Below, piece after piece: positions 1 to 5,691 of a stretch of DNA of 13,283 bases (positions are counted from its first letter, which is position 1; each line of letters begins with the position of its first letter). The translations under genes and the position numbers were made by a program. The notes under the pieces are model-generated. The model saw only the letters and a list, made by a program, of their open reading frames with translations. It did not search any database and had not been told where the DNA came from. The DNA comes from Acidobacteriota bacterium. GTDB lineage: Bacteria; Acidobacteriota; UBA4820; DSQY01. The stretch is taken from the NCBI GenBank assembly GCA_021814355.1, contig JAKAIJ010000051.1, positions 1 to 13,283 of the forward strand, written 5' to 3'.

Positions 1-113
1 TCAGAACTACCGCCGCCTCGTCACCCGCTACGAATACCATGCCGAGAACTTCCTCGCTTTCGTCCACCTCGGCTGCATCATGATCCTTCTGAGGAGTTTT
101 TGAGATGGGTTCT
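1..113 (+). mobile_element. Right end of an IS5-family insertion sequence
   Basis: The transposase stop codon sits inside TTTTTGAGATGGGTTC (98-113). This looks like the right terminal inverted repeat of a compact IS5-type element, which would begin GAACCCATCTCAAAA at its other end. CTAG or TAG just after it (113-116) would suit an IS5-type target. The left end is outside the window, so neither the inverted repeat nor the target duplication can be confirmed. The exact right boundary is inferred. Confidence 0.5.
2..103 (+). CDS. IS5-family transposase, C-terminal tail (5' end outside window)
   Basis: This is the last 33 codons of a transposase, read from base 2 to the TGA at 101-103. The peptide contains YRRLVTRYEYHAENFLAF followed by a hydrophobic stretch. 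This matches the known C-terminus of IS5-type DDE transposases, where an RRL/RRI-x-TRY-(D/E) segment precedes a hydrophobic final helix. The DDE catalytic residues lie upstream of the window, so it cannot be judged whether the enzyme is intact. The ORF stops only about 10 bases before the likely end of the element, as in compact IS5 members. The family is fairly sure; the subgroup (perhaps IS427-like) is inference. Confidence 0.8.
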   Translation, partial: QNYRRLVTRYEYHAENFLAFVHLGCIMILLRSF

Positions 114-485
114 AGAATCATTACTATTGAGTACTCAGCCTTATCCGGTGGACCGCTTTATCACTTTGTTCTGAAGCAGTCCTACTTCCCCACAGACAAC
201 CAATGGCGCGATGAAGACTCGGCTGCAGATTAGATACTTCTGGAAGGGAAACACTGCCTGACCGCACCAACAACACGTTGCAGCGGACCGGTAAACGTAT
301 TTGCCAATTTGCCAGGCAGGATGCAGAATCGCGGGCAGATGTCTTCGACTCTTTTTCTCCTCATCGTCGCCGACGGAAGTTCGCGTCGTGGCGCACGCTG
401 CTCTCTGCGCCGACCTATTTCGGCGAATGGTGAGAAAATCTTCGTCCGCCCGGTTTGACGTGCCTCTTCAACCGGGAGGTGCCCG
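104..485. other. AT-richer non-coding stretch between IS end and ATL gene
   Basis: This stretch of about 380 bases holds no gene I can support. From about 104 to 300 it is clearly less GC-rich than the rest of the window. A 42-codon reading frame opens at ATG 105 and stops at 231-233; it has no Shine-Dalgarno site, no third-position GC bias and no resemblance I recognise. A TTG-started frame at 301-489 also lacks coding bias. A small inverted repeat lies at 408-425 (CGCCGA, 6-base loop, TCGGCG). The stretch probably represents DNA at an insertion boundary or the remains of an interrupted gene. The GGGAGGT at 474-480 belongs to the next gene. Confidence 0.55.
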
Positions 486-800
486 ATGAAGCCCCGCGGC
501 GCGTACGCCAGAATCTACAGGGTCGTCTCCCGCATTCCGCCCGGCAGGGTGGCGACGTACGGGCAGATCGCGAAACTGGCGGGACTCCCGGGCCACGCGC
601 GGCAGGTGGGCTACGCGCTCCACCGGCTCCCCGGAAACAGCGCGGTGCCCTGGCACCGGGTCTTGAACCACAAGGGGCAGATCAGCCTCCACTCCGACGC
701 GGCGATCCGGGCCGTTCACCGGATGATCCTGGAAAAGGAGGGCGTCGTCTTCGAGCGGGGCGACGCGGTGGTCCTGAAGCGCTACCAGTGGCGGACGTGA
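486..800 (+). CDS. atl: Alkyltransferase-like protein (ATL), DNA base-flipping repair protein
   Basis: A 104-residue protein of the MGMT (O6-alkylguanine DNA alkyltransferase) C-terminal fold, starting at ATG 486 five bases after GGGAGGT. The MGMT active site PCHRV reads PWHRV here (residues 55-59), so the alkyl-accepting cysteine is replaced by Trp56. This is the hallmark of ATL proteins, which bind O6-alkylguanine, flip it out, and pass the lesion to nucleotide excision repair instead of removing the alkyl group. Tyr25 (in RVATYGQIA) and Arg39 (in HARQVGYAL) stand at the same numbers as the base-rotating Tyr25 and finger Arg39 of fission yeast Atl1, and Trp56 also coincides. Length is typical of a stand-alone ATL. 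It is the first gene after the IS edge and appears to be transcribed alone. Confidence 0.93.
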   Translation: MKPRGAYARIYRVVSRIPPGRVATYGQIAKLAGLPGHARQVGYALHRLPGNSAVPWHRVLNHKGQISLHSDAAIRAVHRMILEKEGVVFERGDAVVLKRYQWRT

Positions 801-894
801 GGCGCGCGCCGGCCCCCGGGGTGATCCGGGCGGCCGCTCGGCTCGACAGGCCAGTTCGTAAGAGGAACAGAGTCCGGTGAGAGGCCCGTCCCAG

Positions 895-923
895 TTGACT
901 CCGGATTCAGAAGGAGCTAATTT
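895..923 (+). promoter_or_regulatory. Candidate sigma70-type promoter for the NTF2-like gene
   Basis: TTGACT (895-900), a 17-base spacer and TAATTT (918-923) match the TTGACA/TATAAT pattern well for such GC-rich DNA. Transcription would begin near base 930, which is the A of the ATG. The AAGGAG at 911-916 would then lie inside the promoter and not in the message. Either the mRNA is leaderless, or one of the two signals is chance. Confidence 0.4.
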
Positions 924-929
924 CGCCCC

Positions 930-1343
930 ATGAGCGAAGACGTTGCCGGGACCCCTGTGGAAGTCGCCTCCGAGCTTCTCGCCCTCGAGGGGGCGGCCCT
1001 GGAGCGCTGGGGCAGGGGCGACCCGTCGGGATTCCTCGAGATCTCCGCGCCCGAGGTCACCTACTTCGACCCGTTCCTGGACCGTAGGATTGACGGCCTC
1101 GACGCCCTTACCCGCTACTACGAGGGCATCCGGGGCCGGGTCCGGATCGAGCGGTTCGAGCTCCTCGCCCCCCGGATCGAGTCCACCGGGGAGATGGCCG
1201 TTCTCAGTTTCCAGTTCGTCTCGCACGACGGGGACGGCCGCCACTCGTGGAACTGCACCGAGGTGTACCGGCGCATAGCCGGCCGGTGGCGGATCGTCCA
1301 GACCCACTGGTCGCTCGTCAAGCCGCTCTCCCCGGAGCGCTGA
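930..1343 (+). CDS. NTF2-like / SnoaL-like (DUF4440-type) cytoplasmic protein
   Basis: A 137-residue protein with no signal peptide and the layout of a single NTF2-like cone domain. N-terminal helices span about residues 9-55, with LEGAALERWGRGDPSGFLEI and then a TYFDPFLDRRIDG turn. Strands follow, ending in the family-typical segment YRRIAGRWRIVQTHWS (about 116-131). This resembles DUF4440/SnoaL-like proteins, which act as small ligand-binding proteins, isomerases or hydrolases; no specific reaction can be assigned. ATG 930 follows AAGGAG at a long spacing of 13 bases. It is flanked by ATL and the PLP enzyme with gaps of about 130 and 97 bases, so it may be a separate unit. Two further NTF2-like genes lie at 2982 and 3597. 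Confidence 0.85.
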   Translation: MSEDVAGTPVEVASELLALEGAALERWGRGDPSGFLEISAPEVTYFDPFLDRRIDGLDALTRYYEGIRGRVRIERFELLAPRIESTGEMAVLSFQFVSHDGDGRHSWNCTEVYRRIAGRWRIVQTHWSLVKPLSPER

Positions 1344-1384
1344 CGGCGCGGCGTTCCGCAGCGGCCTTCGTGGGTTTCCCGTTG

Positions 1385-1401
1385 GGCCGTCGTAGACGGC
1401 C
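1385..1401 (+). other. Intergenic hairpin upstream of the PLP enzyme gene
   Basis: GGCCGTC, a 3-base GTA loop and GACGGCC form a perfect 7-bp stem in the 97-base gap between the NTF2-like gene and the PLP enzyme. No T run follows, so it is not a classical intrinsic terminator. It could be a 3' end-stabilising or attenuating structure. Confidence 0.35.
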
Positions 1402-1440
1402 GCATCCACAAGAGACCGGCCGGCGAGGGGGGGGTGCCCC

Positions 1441-2364
1441 GTGAACGTTCTTCAGGCCATCGGAAACACCTCGCTCGTTCGGCTTCGCAAGGTCGTTCCG
1501 CCCGGCTGCGCGGAGATCTTCGTGAAGCTCGAGTGGGAGAACCCCACCGGCAGCATGAAAGACCGGATGGCGCAGGCCGTGATTTCGCGGGCGGAGGAGG
1601 GCGGCCAGCTGAAACCCGGGGACACCGTCGTCGAGTACACGGGCGGCAGCACGGGGACCTCGCTCGCGCTGGTCTGCGCCGCCAAGGGCTACCGCATCCG
1701 GATCGTCACCTCCGACGCCTTCAGCCGGGAGAAGCGGGACCACATGGCGGCGCTGGGCGCCGAGTTGACGCTCGTTGCAAGCGAGGGCGGCCTCACCACC
1801 AAGAAGCTGATTCTGGACATGATCGAGGCCGCCCGCGCGCTGAGCCGGGAGCCGCGCACTTATTGGATTGATCAGCTTAACAATCACGACAGCGTTGCGG
1901 GCTACCACGCGCTGGGCGAGGAGATCTGGAGCCAGACGGGGGGAAAGGTAGACGCCTTCGTCCACTGCGTGGGCACGGCGGCCTCTTCGCGCGGAGTCGC
2001 CACCGTGCTGAAGCGGCGCAAGTCGGGCGTCCGGATCGTCGCCGTCGAGCCCGCGGAATCCTCGGTGCTGCTGGGCGGTCCGGCGGGCCCCCACAAGATC
2101 GAGGGCGTCGGGATCGGCTACGCGCCTCCGCTCTGGGAGCCGGCCCTCGTGGACGAGATCCTGCCGGTTCGAACGAACGACGCGAAGGAGATGGTGAGGC
2201 GTCTCGCGCGGGAGGAGGCGCTCTTCGTGGGGACCTCTTCCGGAGCGAACGTCGCCGCCGCGATCGAAGTGGCGCGGCGGCTCGGGCCGGGCGCCACGGT
2301 GGTCACGCTGATGGCCGACTCGGGGCTGAAATACTTGAGCACCGACGTCTACCGGGGGAAATAG
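1441..2364 (+). CDS. Cysteine-synthase-family PLP-dependent enzyme (fold type II), divergent
   Basis: A 307-residue protein starting at GTG 1441 after a purine-rich GAGGGGGGG. The N-terminus IGNTSLVRL and the segment NPTGSMKDR (34-42) mark the CysK/CBS family; Lys40 is the expected PLP Schiff-base lysine. Other landmarks are QLNNHDS (145-151), GTSSGAN (264-270) and the C-terminal ADSGLKYLST (292-301). Two core motifs differ from true O-acetylserine sulfhydrylase. The substrate loop usually written TSGNTG is TGGSTG (67-72). The phosphate-binding glycine loop, usually GTGGT, is GTAAS (178-182). It is therefore a family member of uncertain substrate, possibly cysteine synthase, a cystathionine beta-synthase-like lyase, or a beta-replacement enzyme of specialised metabolism. 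No cysE or cystathionine gene is nearby. A terminator-like hairpin follows it. Confidence 0.88.
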   Translation: MNVLQAIGNTSLVRLRKVVPPGCAEIFVKLEWENPTGSMKDRMAQAVISRAEEGGQLKPGDTVVEYTGGSTGTSLALVCAAKGYRIRIVTSDAFSREKRDHMAALGAELTLVASEGGLTTKKLILDMIEAARALSREPRTYWIDQLNNHDSVAGYHALGEEIWSQTGGKVDAFVHCVGTAASSRGVATVLKRRKSGVRIVAVEPAESSVLLGGPAGPHKIEGVGIGYAPPLWEPALVDEILPVRTNDAKEMVRRLAREEALFVGTSSGANVAAAIEVARRLGPGATVVTLMADSGLKYLSTDVYRGK

Positions 2365-2418
2365 CGCTCCGGCAACGCCGCCTCGCCGCCGGAAGACACG
2401 TCGGCCGAAGAACGGCGG

Positions 2419-2447
2419 GCGCGGAAAGAGGAGTCTCTCGCGCTTTT
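2419..2447 (+). terminator. Intrinsic-terminator-like hairpin with T run
   Basis: The outer stem GCGCG (2419-2423) pairs with CGCGC (2439-2443), and the inner stem AGAG (2427-2430) pairs with CTCT (2435-2438) around a GAGT loop, leaving a GAA bulge. TTTT follows at 2444-2447. It lies 55 bases after the PLP enzyme and directly before the Shine-Dalgarno AGAGGTG (2448-2454) of the next gene. It could be the PLP gene's terminator or an attenuator for the ICMT-like gene. Confidence 0.45.
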
Positions 2448-2461
2448 AGAGGTGCGTTGAA

Positions 2462-2968
2462 GTGTTCGCGCGGGCCGTCCTCGCCTTTCTCGCCCTTCCG
2501 GCGGTCCTCGCCGGCGCGGTGCCGTGGCTCCTCGCCAGGGTGGACCCCTGGAGGCTGGGCGGCTCTGGGGCCGGAATCGGCGTGCTTTTCCTCGGAGGAG
2601 CCGTGGTCGCGTGGTGCGCGCGGGACTTCTACGTGGCGGGCCGAGGCACGCTGGCGCCCTGGGCCCCGCCGACGCGGCTGGTGGTCGTGGGCCTCTACCG
2701 CTGGGTGCGCAATCCGATGTACCTGGGGGTGCTCACGGCGGTCCTCGGCTCGGCGCTCGCCGCCGGCTCCCCACTCCTCGCCGTCTACACCTTCGCGCTG
2801 GGCGCCGCGTTCCACCTCCGGGTGGTCCGGTACGAGGAGCCGTGGCTCGCCGCCCGGTTCGCCTCCGACTGGGCCGCTTACCGGCAGGCCGTTCCCCGGT
2901 GGCTTCCCGCGCGGCCTAGAGTCGAACGCGCCGGATTCGCGGGAGGAGGCGAAACCGGCGGGAGGTAG
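2462..2968 (+). CDS. ICMT/PEMT-like membrane methyltransferase family protein
   Basis: A 168-residue integral membrane protein starting at GTG 2462, seven bases after AGAGGTG. Hydrophobic segments lie at about residues 5-24, 37-53 and 88-120. The conserved C-terminal signature of isoprenylcysteine carboxyl methyltransferase and phospholipid methyltransferase-like proteins is clear: GLYRWVRNPMYLGV (77-90), then RYEEPWLAARF (123-133) and the W-x-x-Y-x-x-x-VPRW-type end. In this family these parts bind S-adenosylmethionine at the membrane face. Bacterial members lack prenylated protein substrates, so lipids or small hydrophobic molecules are likelier; the substrate is unknown. The next gene's Shine-Dalgarno site begins at this stop codon, which suggests co-transcription with the lipoprotein. 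Confidence 0.87.
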   Translation: MFARAVLAFLALPAVLAGAVPWLLARVDPWRLGGSGAGIGVLFLGGAVVAWCARDFYVAGRGTLAPWAPPTRLVVVGLYRWVRNPMYLGVLTAVLGSALAAGSPLLAVYTFALGAAFHLRVVRYEEPWLAARFASDWAAYRQAVPRWLPARPRVERAGFAGGGETGGR

Positions 2969-2981
2969 GGAGGAGGATTCC

Positions 2982-3536
2982 ATGCAAAGAGCCGTCGTCC
3001 ATGACCCGCCGGGCCGCCGAGCCGTTCTCCGGTTCGTCTTGGCCTTGGGCTGGCTCTCCCTTCTCGGATGCGCCGCGACGGGCCGGCCCCCCGCCCCGGG
3101 AGAGCCGCCGCGCACGCGGCACGCGCGGGTGGCGGCGCTGGTGGAGACCTTCCTCGATTCACTGAACACGCTCGACCTCGAGCGCCTGTTGAGGCTATTC
3201 GCCCCCGGCTGCACGGCCTTCCTCCCCCTCCCCGAGGAGCCGCTCCGGCTCGAGGGCGCCGAGGCCGTACGGCATGCGTTCGCGGAGTTCTTCAACCAGG
3301 TGCGCTCGGCGGGCGCGGGGCCGCGCTACATGAACCTGAAGGCCGAGGAGGTGCGGATCCAGGAGGCGGGGCGCACGGTGGTCGTGACCTTCCAGTTGAA
3401 GGGCCCCCACGTCATCTCGCGCCGGACCCTCGTCCTGACGGAGGTGCGGGGGGAGCTCCGGATTCTCCACCTCCACGGCTCCAACATCCGGCTCGAGCCG
3501 GCCGCCCCCGCCGACAGCCCGCCGGCGGGCCGTTGA
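2982..3536 (+). CDS. NTF2-like domain lipoprotein
   Basis: A 184-residue protein from ATG 2982, four bases after a strong GGGAGGAGG. The N-terminus is a lipoprotein signal: an arginine pair (12-13), a hydrophobic stretch (about 15-28) and the lipobox LLGC with the acylated cysteine at 30. The RR before the core gives it a weak Tat-like look (GRRAVLRFVL). After a proline-rich linker, residues about 47-170 form one NTF2-like domain: helices ALVETFLDSLNTLDLERLL, then strands with a VVVTFQLKG segment and a final LHLHGSNI strand. The framework fits DUF4440/SnoaL-like proteins that bind small molecules or act in the periplasm. It follows the ICMT-like gene by 13 bases and precedes another exported NTF2-like gene. 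No substrate can be named. Confidence 0.82.
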   Translation: MQRAVVHDPPGRRAVLRFVLALGWLSLLGCAATGRPPAPGEPPRTRHARVAALVETFLDSLNTLDLERLLRLFAPGCTAFLPLPEEPLRLEGAEAVRHAFAEFFNQVRSAGAGPRYMNLKAEEVRIQEAGRTVVVTFQLKGPHVISRRTLVLTEVRGELRILHLHGSNIRLEPAAPADSPPAGR

Positions 3537-3596
3537 TCCCCGCGGACGCGGGTCCTCTGGTCTTGTGGAACACGGGCATCCGATAGGAGACCGCCC

Positions 3597-4046
3597 ATGC
3601 GATGGACCCTCGTGACGGTTCTGGCCCTGTTGCCCCTTCTCGCGGGGACTCCGCGGCCGAAACCCACTCCCGCCCAGTTGGCCCAGGAGGTCCGCGCCAC
3701 CGAGGCCGCCTTCGCCAAAACCATGGCGGACCGCGACCTCGCCGCTTTCACCTCGTACCTCTCCCCGGAGGCCCTCTTCTTCGGCCGGAAGGGACTGCTG
3801 CGCGGGAAAGCCGCGGTAGCGGAGGGCTGGAGACCCTATTTCGAGGGCGCCGCGGCCCCCTTTTCCTGGGAGCCCGAGGCCGTGGAGGTGCTCGACTCCG
3901 GGACCCTCGGCCTGAGCTCGGGCCCCGTGCGGGACCCGGGGGGGAAAATCGTCGGGACCTTCACCTCCATCTGGCGCAGGGAGGCTGGCGGCCGCTGGAG
4001 GATCGTCTTCGACAAGGGATGCCCTGTGTGCGACCCCGCGCCTTAG
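3597..4046 (+). CDS. Exported DUF4440 / NTF2-like protein
   Basis: A 149-residue protein from ATG 3597, six bases after TAGGAGA. Residues 1-17 are a plain Sec signal (MRW, then LVTVLALLPLLAG). The mature part begins with a DUF4440-typical helix, QEVRATEAAFAKTMADRDL (about 30-48), followed by FTSYLSPEALFFGRKGLLRG (51-70) and the strand pair FTSIWRREAGGRWRIVFDKG (123-142). These are characteristic of secreted DUF4440 proteins. It ends in CPVCDPAP; the CxxC could form a disulfide or bind a metal and is unusual at this position. It is 60 bases from the preceding NTF2-like lipoprotein, so the two may share a transcript. The reaction or ligand is unknown. Confidence 0.87.
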   Translation: MRWTLVTVLALLPLLAGTPRPKPTPAQLAQEVRATEAAFAKTMADRDLAAFTSYLSPEALFFGRKGLLRGKAAVAEGWRPYFEGAAAPFSWEPEAVEVLDSGTLGLSSGPVRDPGGKIVGTFTSIWRREAGGRWRIVFDKGCPVCDPAP

Positions 4047-4071
4047 GGCCTATCCGGAAATAGGGCGCGGG
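4035..4071 (+). terminator. Hairpin straddling the stop codon of the DUF4440 gene
   Basis: CCCGCGCCTTA (4035-4045) pairs with TAGGGCGCGGG (4061-4071) over all 11 positions, with one G-U wobble and a 15-base loop. The stem contains the first two bases of the TAG stop (4044-4046). There is no following T run. A shorter alternative stem, CCTAT (4049-4053) with ATAGG (4060-4064), is possible. It is most likely a transcript-end or stabilising hairpin. Confidence 0.45.
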
Positions 4072-4191
4072 CGCGCCGCCGCGGTCCGGGAAGTCCGGCT
4101 GGCTCCGGCCGGCCACCTGTGAGACCCTGTGGGCGGACGACCCGGGAGAAGCGCGGAGCCGGTTCCGCCGGCCACCGTGGAGGAGGGTTCC

Positions 4192-4638
4192 ATGGATGAG
4201 GCTTCCGTCCGCACCGAGACGCGGGACCGCGAGCACCTGAAGCTCCTCGAGATATTCTACTACATCGCGGGAGGCTCCAAAGCGCTCTTCGCGCTTTTTC
4301 CTCTCCTCTACATGGGGATGGGGGTCTTCTTCATCCTCCTCTCGTCCCACATGCCGGCGCGCAGCGCGGCCGACGCCCCGCCGGCCATCGTCGGGTGGCT
4401 CATGGTCGCCTTCGGCGGCCTCCTCAGCCTGGTCATCGGGGCGCTGGCCGCCGTCCAGCTCTACGCGGGGCTCTGCATCCACCGGCGCAGGCGGCGCGCC
4501 TTCTGTCTCGTGGCGGCGGCGGTGAGCTGCCTGAACATGCCCTGGGGGCTGGCGCTGGGGGTCTTCACCTTTCTGGTGCTCTCGAGGGATTCGGTCGCGA
4601 CGCTTTTTTCGGACGGGGAGCGCGCCCGCGCTGCGTAA
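4192..4638 (+). CDS. Conserved multi-span membrane protein of unknown function
   Basis: A 148-residue protein; ATG 4192 is chosen because GGAGGAGGG (4179-4187) precedes it, although the frame is open further upstream. A charged N-terminus of about 18 residues leads into HLKLLEIFYYIAGG, the recognisable start of a widespread uncharacterised bacterial membrane family with an H-L-x-L-L-x-I-F-x-Y motif. Three or four hydrophobic spans follow, at roughly residues 25-50, 65-92 (with LLSLVIGALAAVQLYAG) and 103-130. A basic loop HRRRRR lies between the last two and is probably cytoplasmic. No catalytic residues are evident. It is 145 bases from the previous gene and 68 bases before the methyltransferase. 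Confidence 0.78.
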   Translation: MDEASVRTETRDREHLKLLEIFYYIAGGSKALFALFPLLYMGMGVFFILLSSHMPARSAADAPPAIVGWLMVAFGGLLSLVIGALAAVQLYAGLCIHRRRRRAFCLVAAAVSCLNMPWGLALGVFTFLVLSRDSVATLFSDGERARAA

Positions 4639-4706
4639 GGGACGGCGAGGCGCCGGCTCCGGGGACTCCCTCTCCGCGGCCGCGGCCCTCCCGCGAGGAG
4701 ACCGGC

Positions 4707-5486
4707 ATGGTCGAGAAGGAACTGGCCAAGCGGCTCGTGCAGGGCCGGCCGTGGCACCACGATTTCGAGATCGTCCCGGGCGTCCGTACCTACGGTTTCT
4801 ACAATCCCACCGACCTCTGGAACGAGCTCCGGCTCCCCCCCGACCTCTCGGGCGTGAGCTTGGCCGACGTGGGGGCCTCCAACGGGTTCTACAGCTTCGA
4901 GGCGCGCAAACGCGGGGCACGGGTGGTAGCCTTCGACTTCCGCCACAAGGACAACTCCGGGTTCGGACTGGCCCAGTACATCAACGGCATGGACGACATC
5001 GAGCACCACATGGTGAACGTACTGGACCTCGCCGTCGAGCCCTACGGCCGGTTCGACATCGTCCTCGTCCTGGGGCTCCTCTACCACGTCTCCGACCCCT
5101 ACCTCGCCCTCGCCAACTGCGCGGCGCTGTGCAAGGAGCGGCTCCTGGTGGAGTCCTACTGCATAGACCGGCTTCTACCAGAGCCCCTCGCCTCCGAGCC
5201 GCTCATGCGGTTCATCTCGGACCCGGCGCGGTTCCCCATGCAGGGCCAGCCCAACGACGACCGCAGTAACTTCTGGGGTTTCACTTCGTTCTGCCTGCAG
5301 CGGATGGTGGAGGACATGGGGTTCGCGGTGAAGCGCCAGCGGCTCTGGGGAGACCGGGTCCTGCTCGACGCGGAGCGCGCCGCGACCCGCGAGGACCAGA
5401 CGCGCTGCGCCCTGGCGTACGGCTCCCTGCCCCACGTCCCCCGCGGCGAAAGTCCCGACGACCCGGAGGCCTGGACGCTGTTCTGA
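4707..5486 (+). CDS. CmoB-like (DUF1698-type) SAM-dependent methyltransferase
   Basis: A 259-residue class I methyltransferase from ATG 4707, six bases after GAGGAG. The N-terminal segment WHHDFEIVPGVRTYG (16-30) resembles the W-(Y/H)-H-x-(I/F)-x-(L/V)-x-x-G-V-x-T-x-G stretch of CmoB and DUF1698 proteins. SAM motif I is LADVGASNGFYSFEA (52-66). The end of strand 2 gives VVAFDFR (about 73-79), and motif IV/V is FDIVLVLGLLYHVSDP (about 116-131). CmoB itself carboxymethylates the wobble uridine of tRNA using carboxy-SAM, but several DUF1698 relatives methylate other substrates. At 259 residues it is shorter than typical CmoB (about 320), and no CmoA is adjacent. I therefore call it family-level only; natural-product or sugar methylation is equally possible. 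Confidence 0.87.
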   Translation: MVEKELAKRLVQGRPWHHDFEIVPGVRTYGFYNPTDLWNELRLPPDLSGVSLADVGASNGFYSFEARKRGARVVAFDFRHKDNSGFGLAQYINGMDDIEHHMVNVLDLAVEPYGRFDIVLVLGLLYHVSDPYLALANCAALCKERLLVESYCIDRLLPEPLASEPLMRFISDPARFPMQGQPNDDRSNFWGFTSFCLQRMVEDMGFAVKRQRLWGDRVLLDAERAATREDQTRCALAYGSLPHVPRGESPDDPEAWTLF

Positions 5487-5506
5487 CCCTGAGAACACGC
5501 GGTTCT
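5480..5506 (+). promoter_or_regulatory. Mutually exclusive hairpins over the methyltransferase stop codon
   Basis: GTTCT (5480-5484), AGAAC (5492-5496) and GTTCT (5502-5506) allow the middle arm to pair with either outer arm, with loops of 7 or 5 bases. The first arm contains the start of the TGA stop (5484-5486). The stems are short, and no function is demonstrated. The remaining 180 bases to the next gene hold only the promoter candidate at 5624. Confidence 0.25.
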
Positions 5507-5623
5507 TCGCCGCAGTGCACAGAGGACATCGAGGGCCGTGGTGCCACCAGGAGAGGCGCCGCCCGGTCCGGGGCCGGCGCTGCCGAGAAGGGGCGGCCTT
5601 CCGGCAACCGGCGTTCCGCCCTC

Positions 5624-5654
5624 TTGACAGCCCTCGCGGCCGGCGGCGCATCAT
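5624..5654 (+). promoter_or_regulatory. Candidate promoter of the small exported protein gene
   Basis: A perfect -35 box TTGACA (5624-5629) lies in the 205-base gap before the gene at 5692. The best -10 candidate is CATCAT (5649-5654) after a 19-base spacer, which is longer than ideal. It would leave a leader of about 30 bases containing the GGGAGG site at 5680-5685. Confidence 0.45.
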
Positions 5655-5691
5655 AGACCCTGGAACCGAACCTCGTTCCGGGAGGCGCGCG

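Noticed and set aside
301..489. A 62-codon TTG-started reading frame just before ATL.
   Set aside because: It lacks the third-position GC bias and a ribosome site, and it overlaps the ATL start; it looks like chance.
851..905. A cobalamin-riboswitch-like string (AAGAGGAAC ... CCGGTGAGAGGCC) before gene 930, with a GAGTC/GACTC pair.
   Set aside because: The GCCACTG-type conserved core and the paired-domain order of the cobalamin riboswitch are absent, and the downstream gene has no link to cobalamin.
468..1409. Long minus-strand reading frames opposite ATL and the NTF2-like gene, and similar long antisense frames at 2303-3295, 3961-4920, 5281-6237, 8458-9369 and 10093-11121.
   Set aside because: They are shadows expected in GC-rich coding DNA. 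Their translations are rich in Arg, Pro, Gly and Ala without domains, and the + strand genes explain the bases.
4395..4706. An in-frame upstream extension of the CmoB-like methyltransferase.
   Set aside because: It overlaps the membrane protein gene in another frame, and ATG 4707 has a good GAGGAG site and matches the family start.
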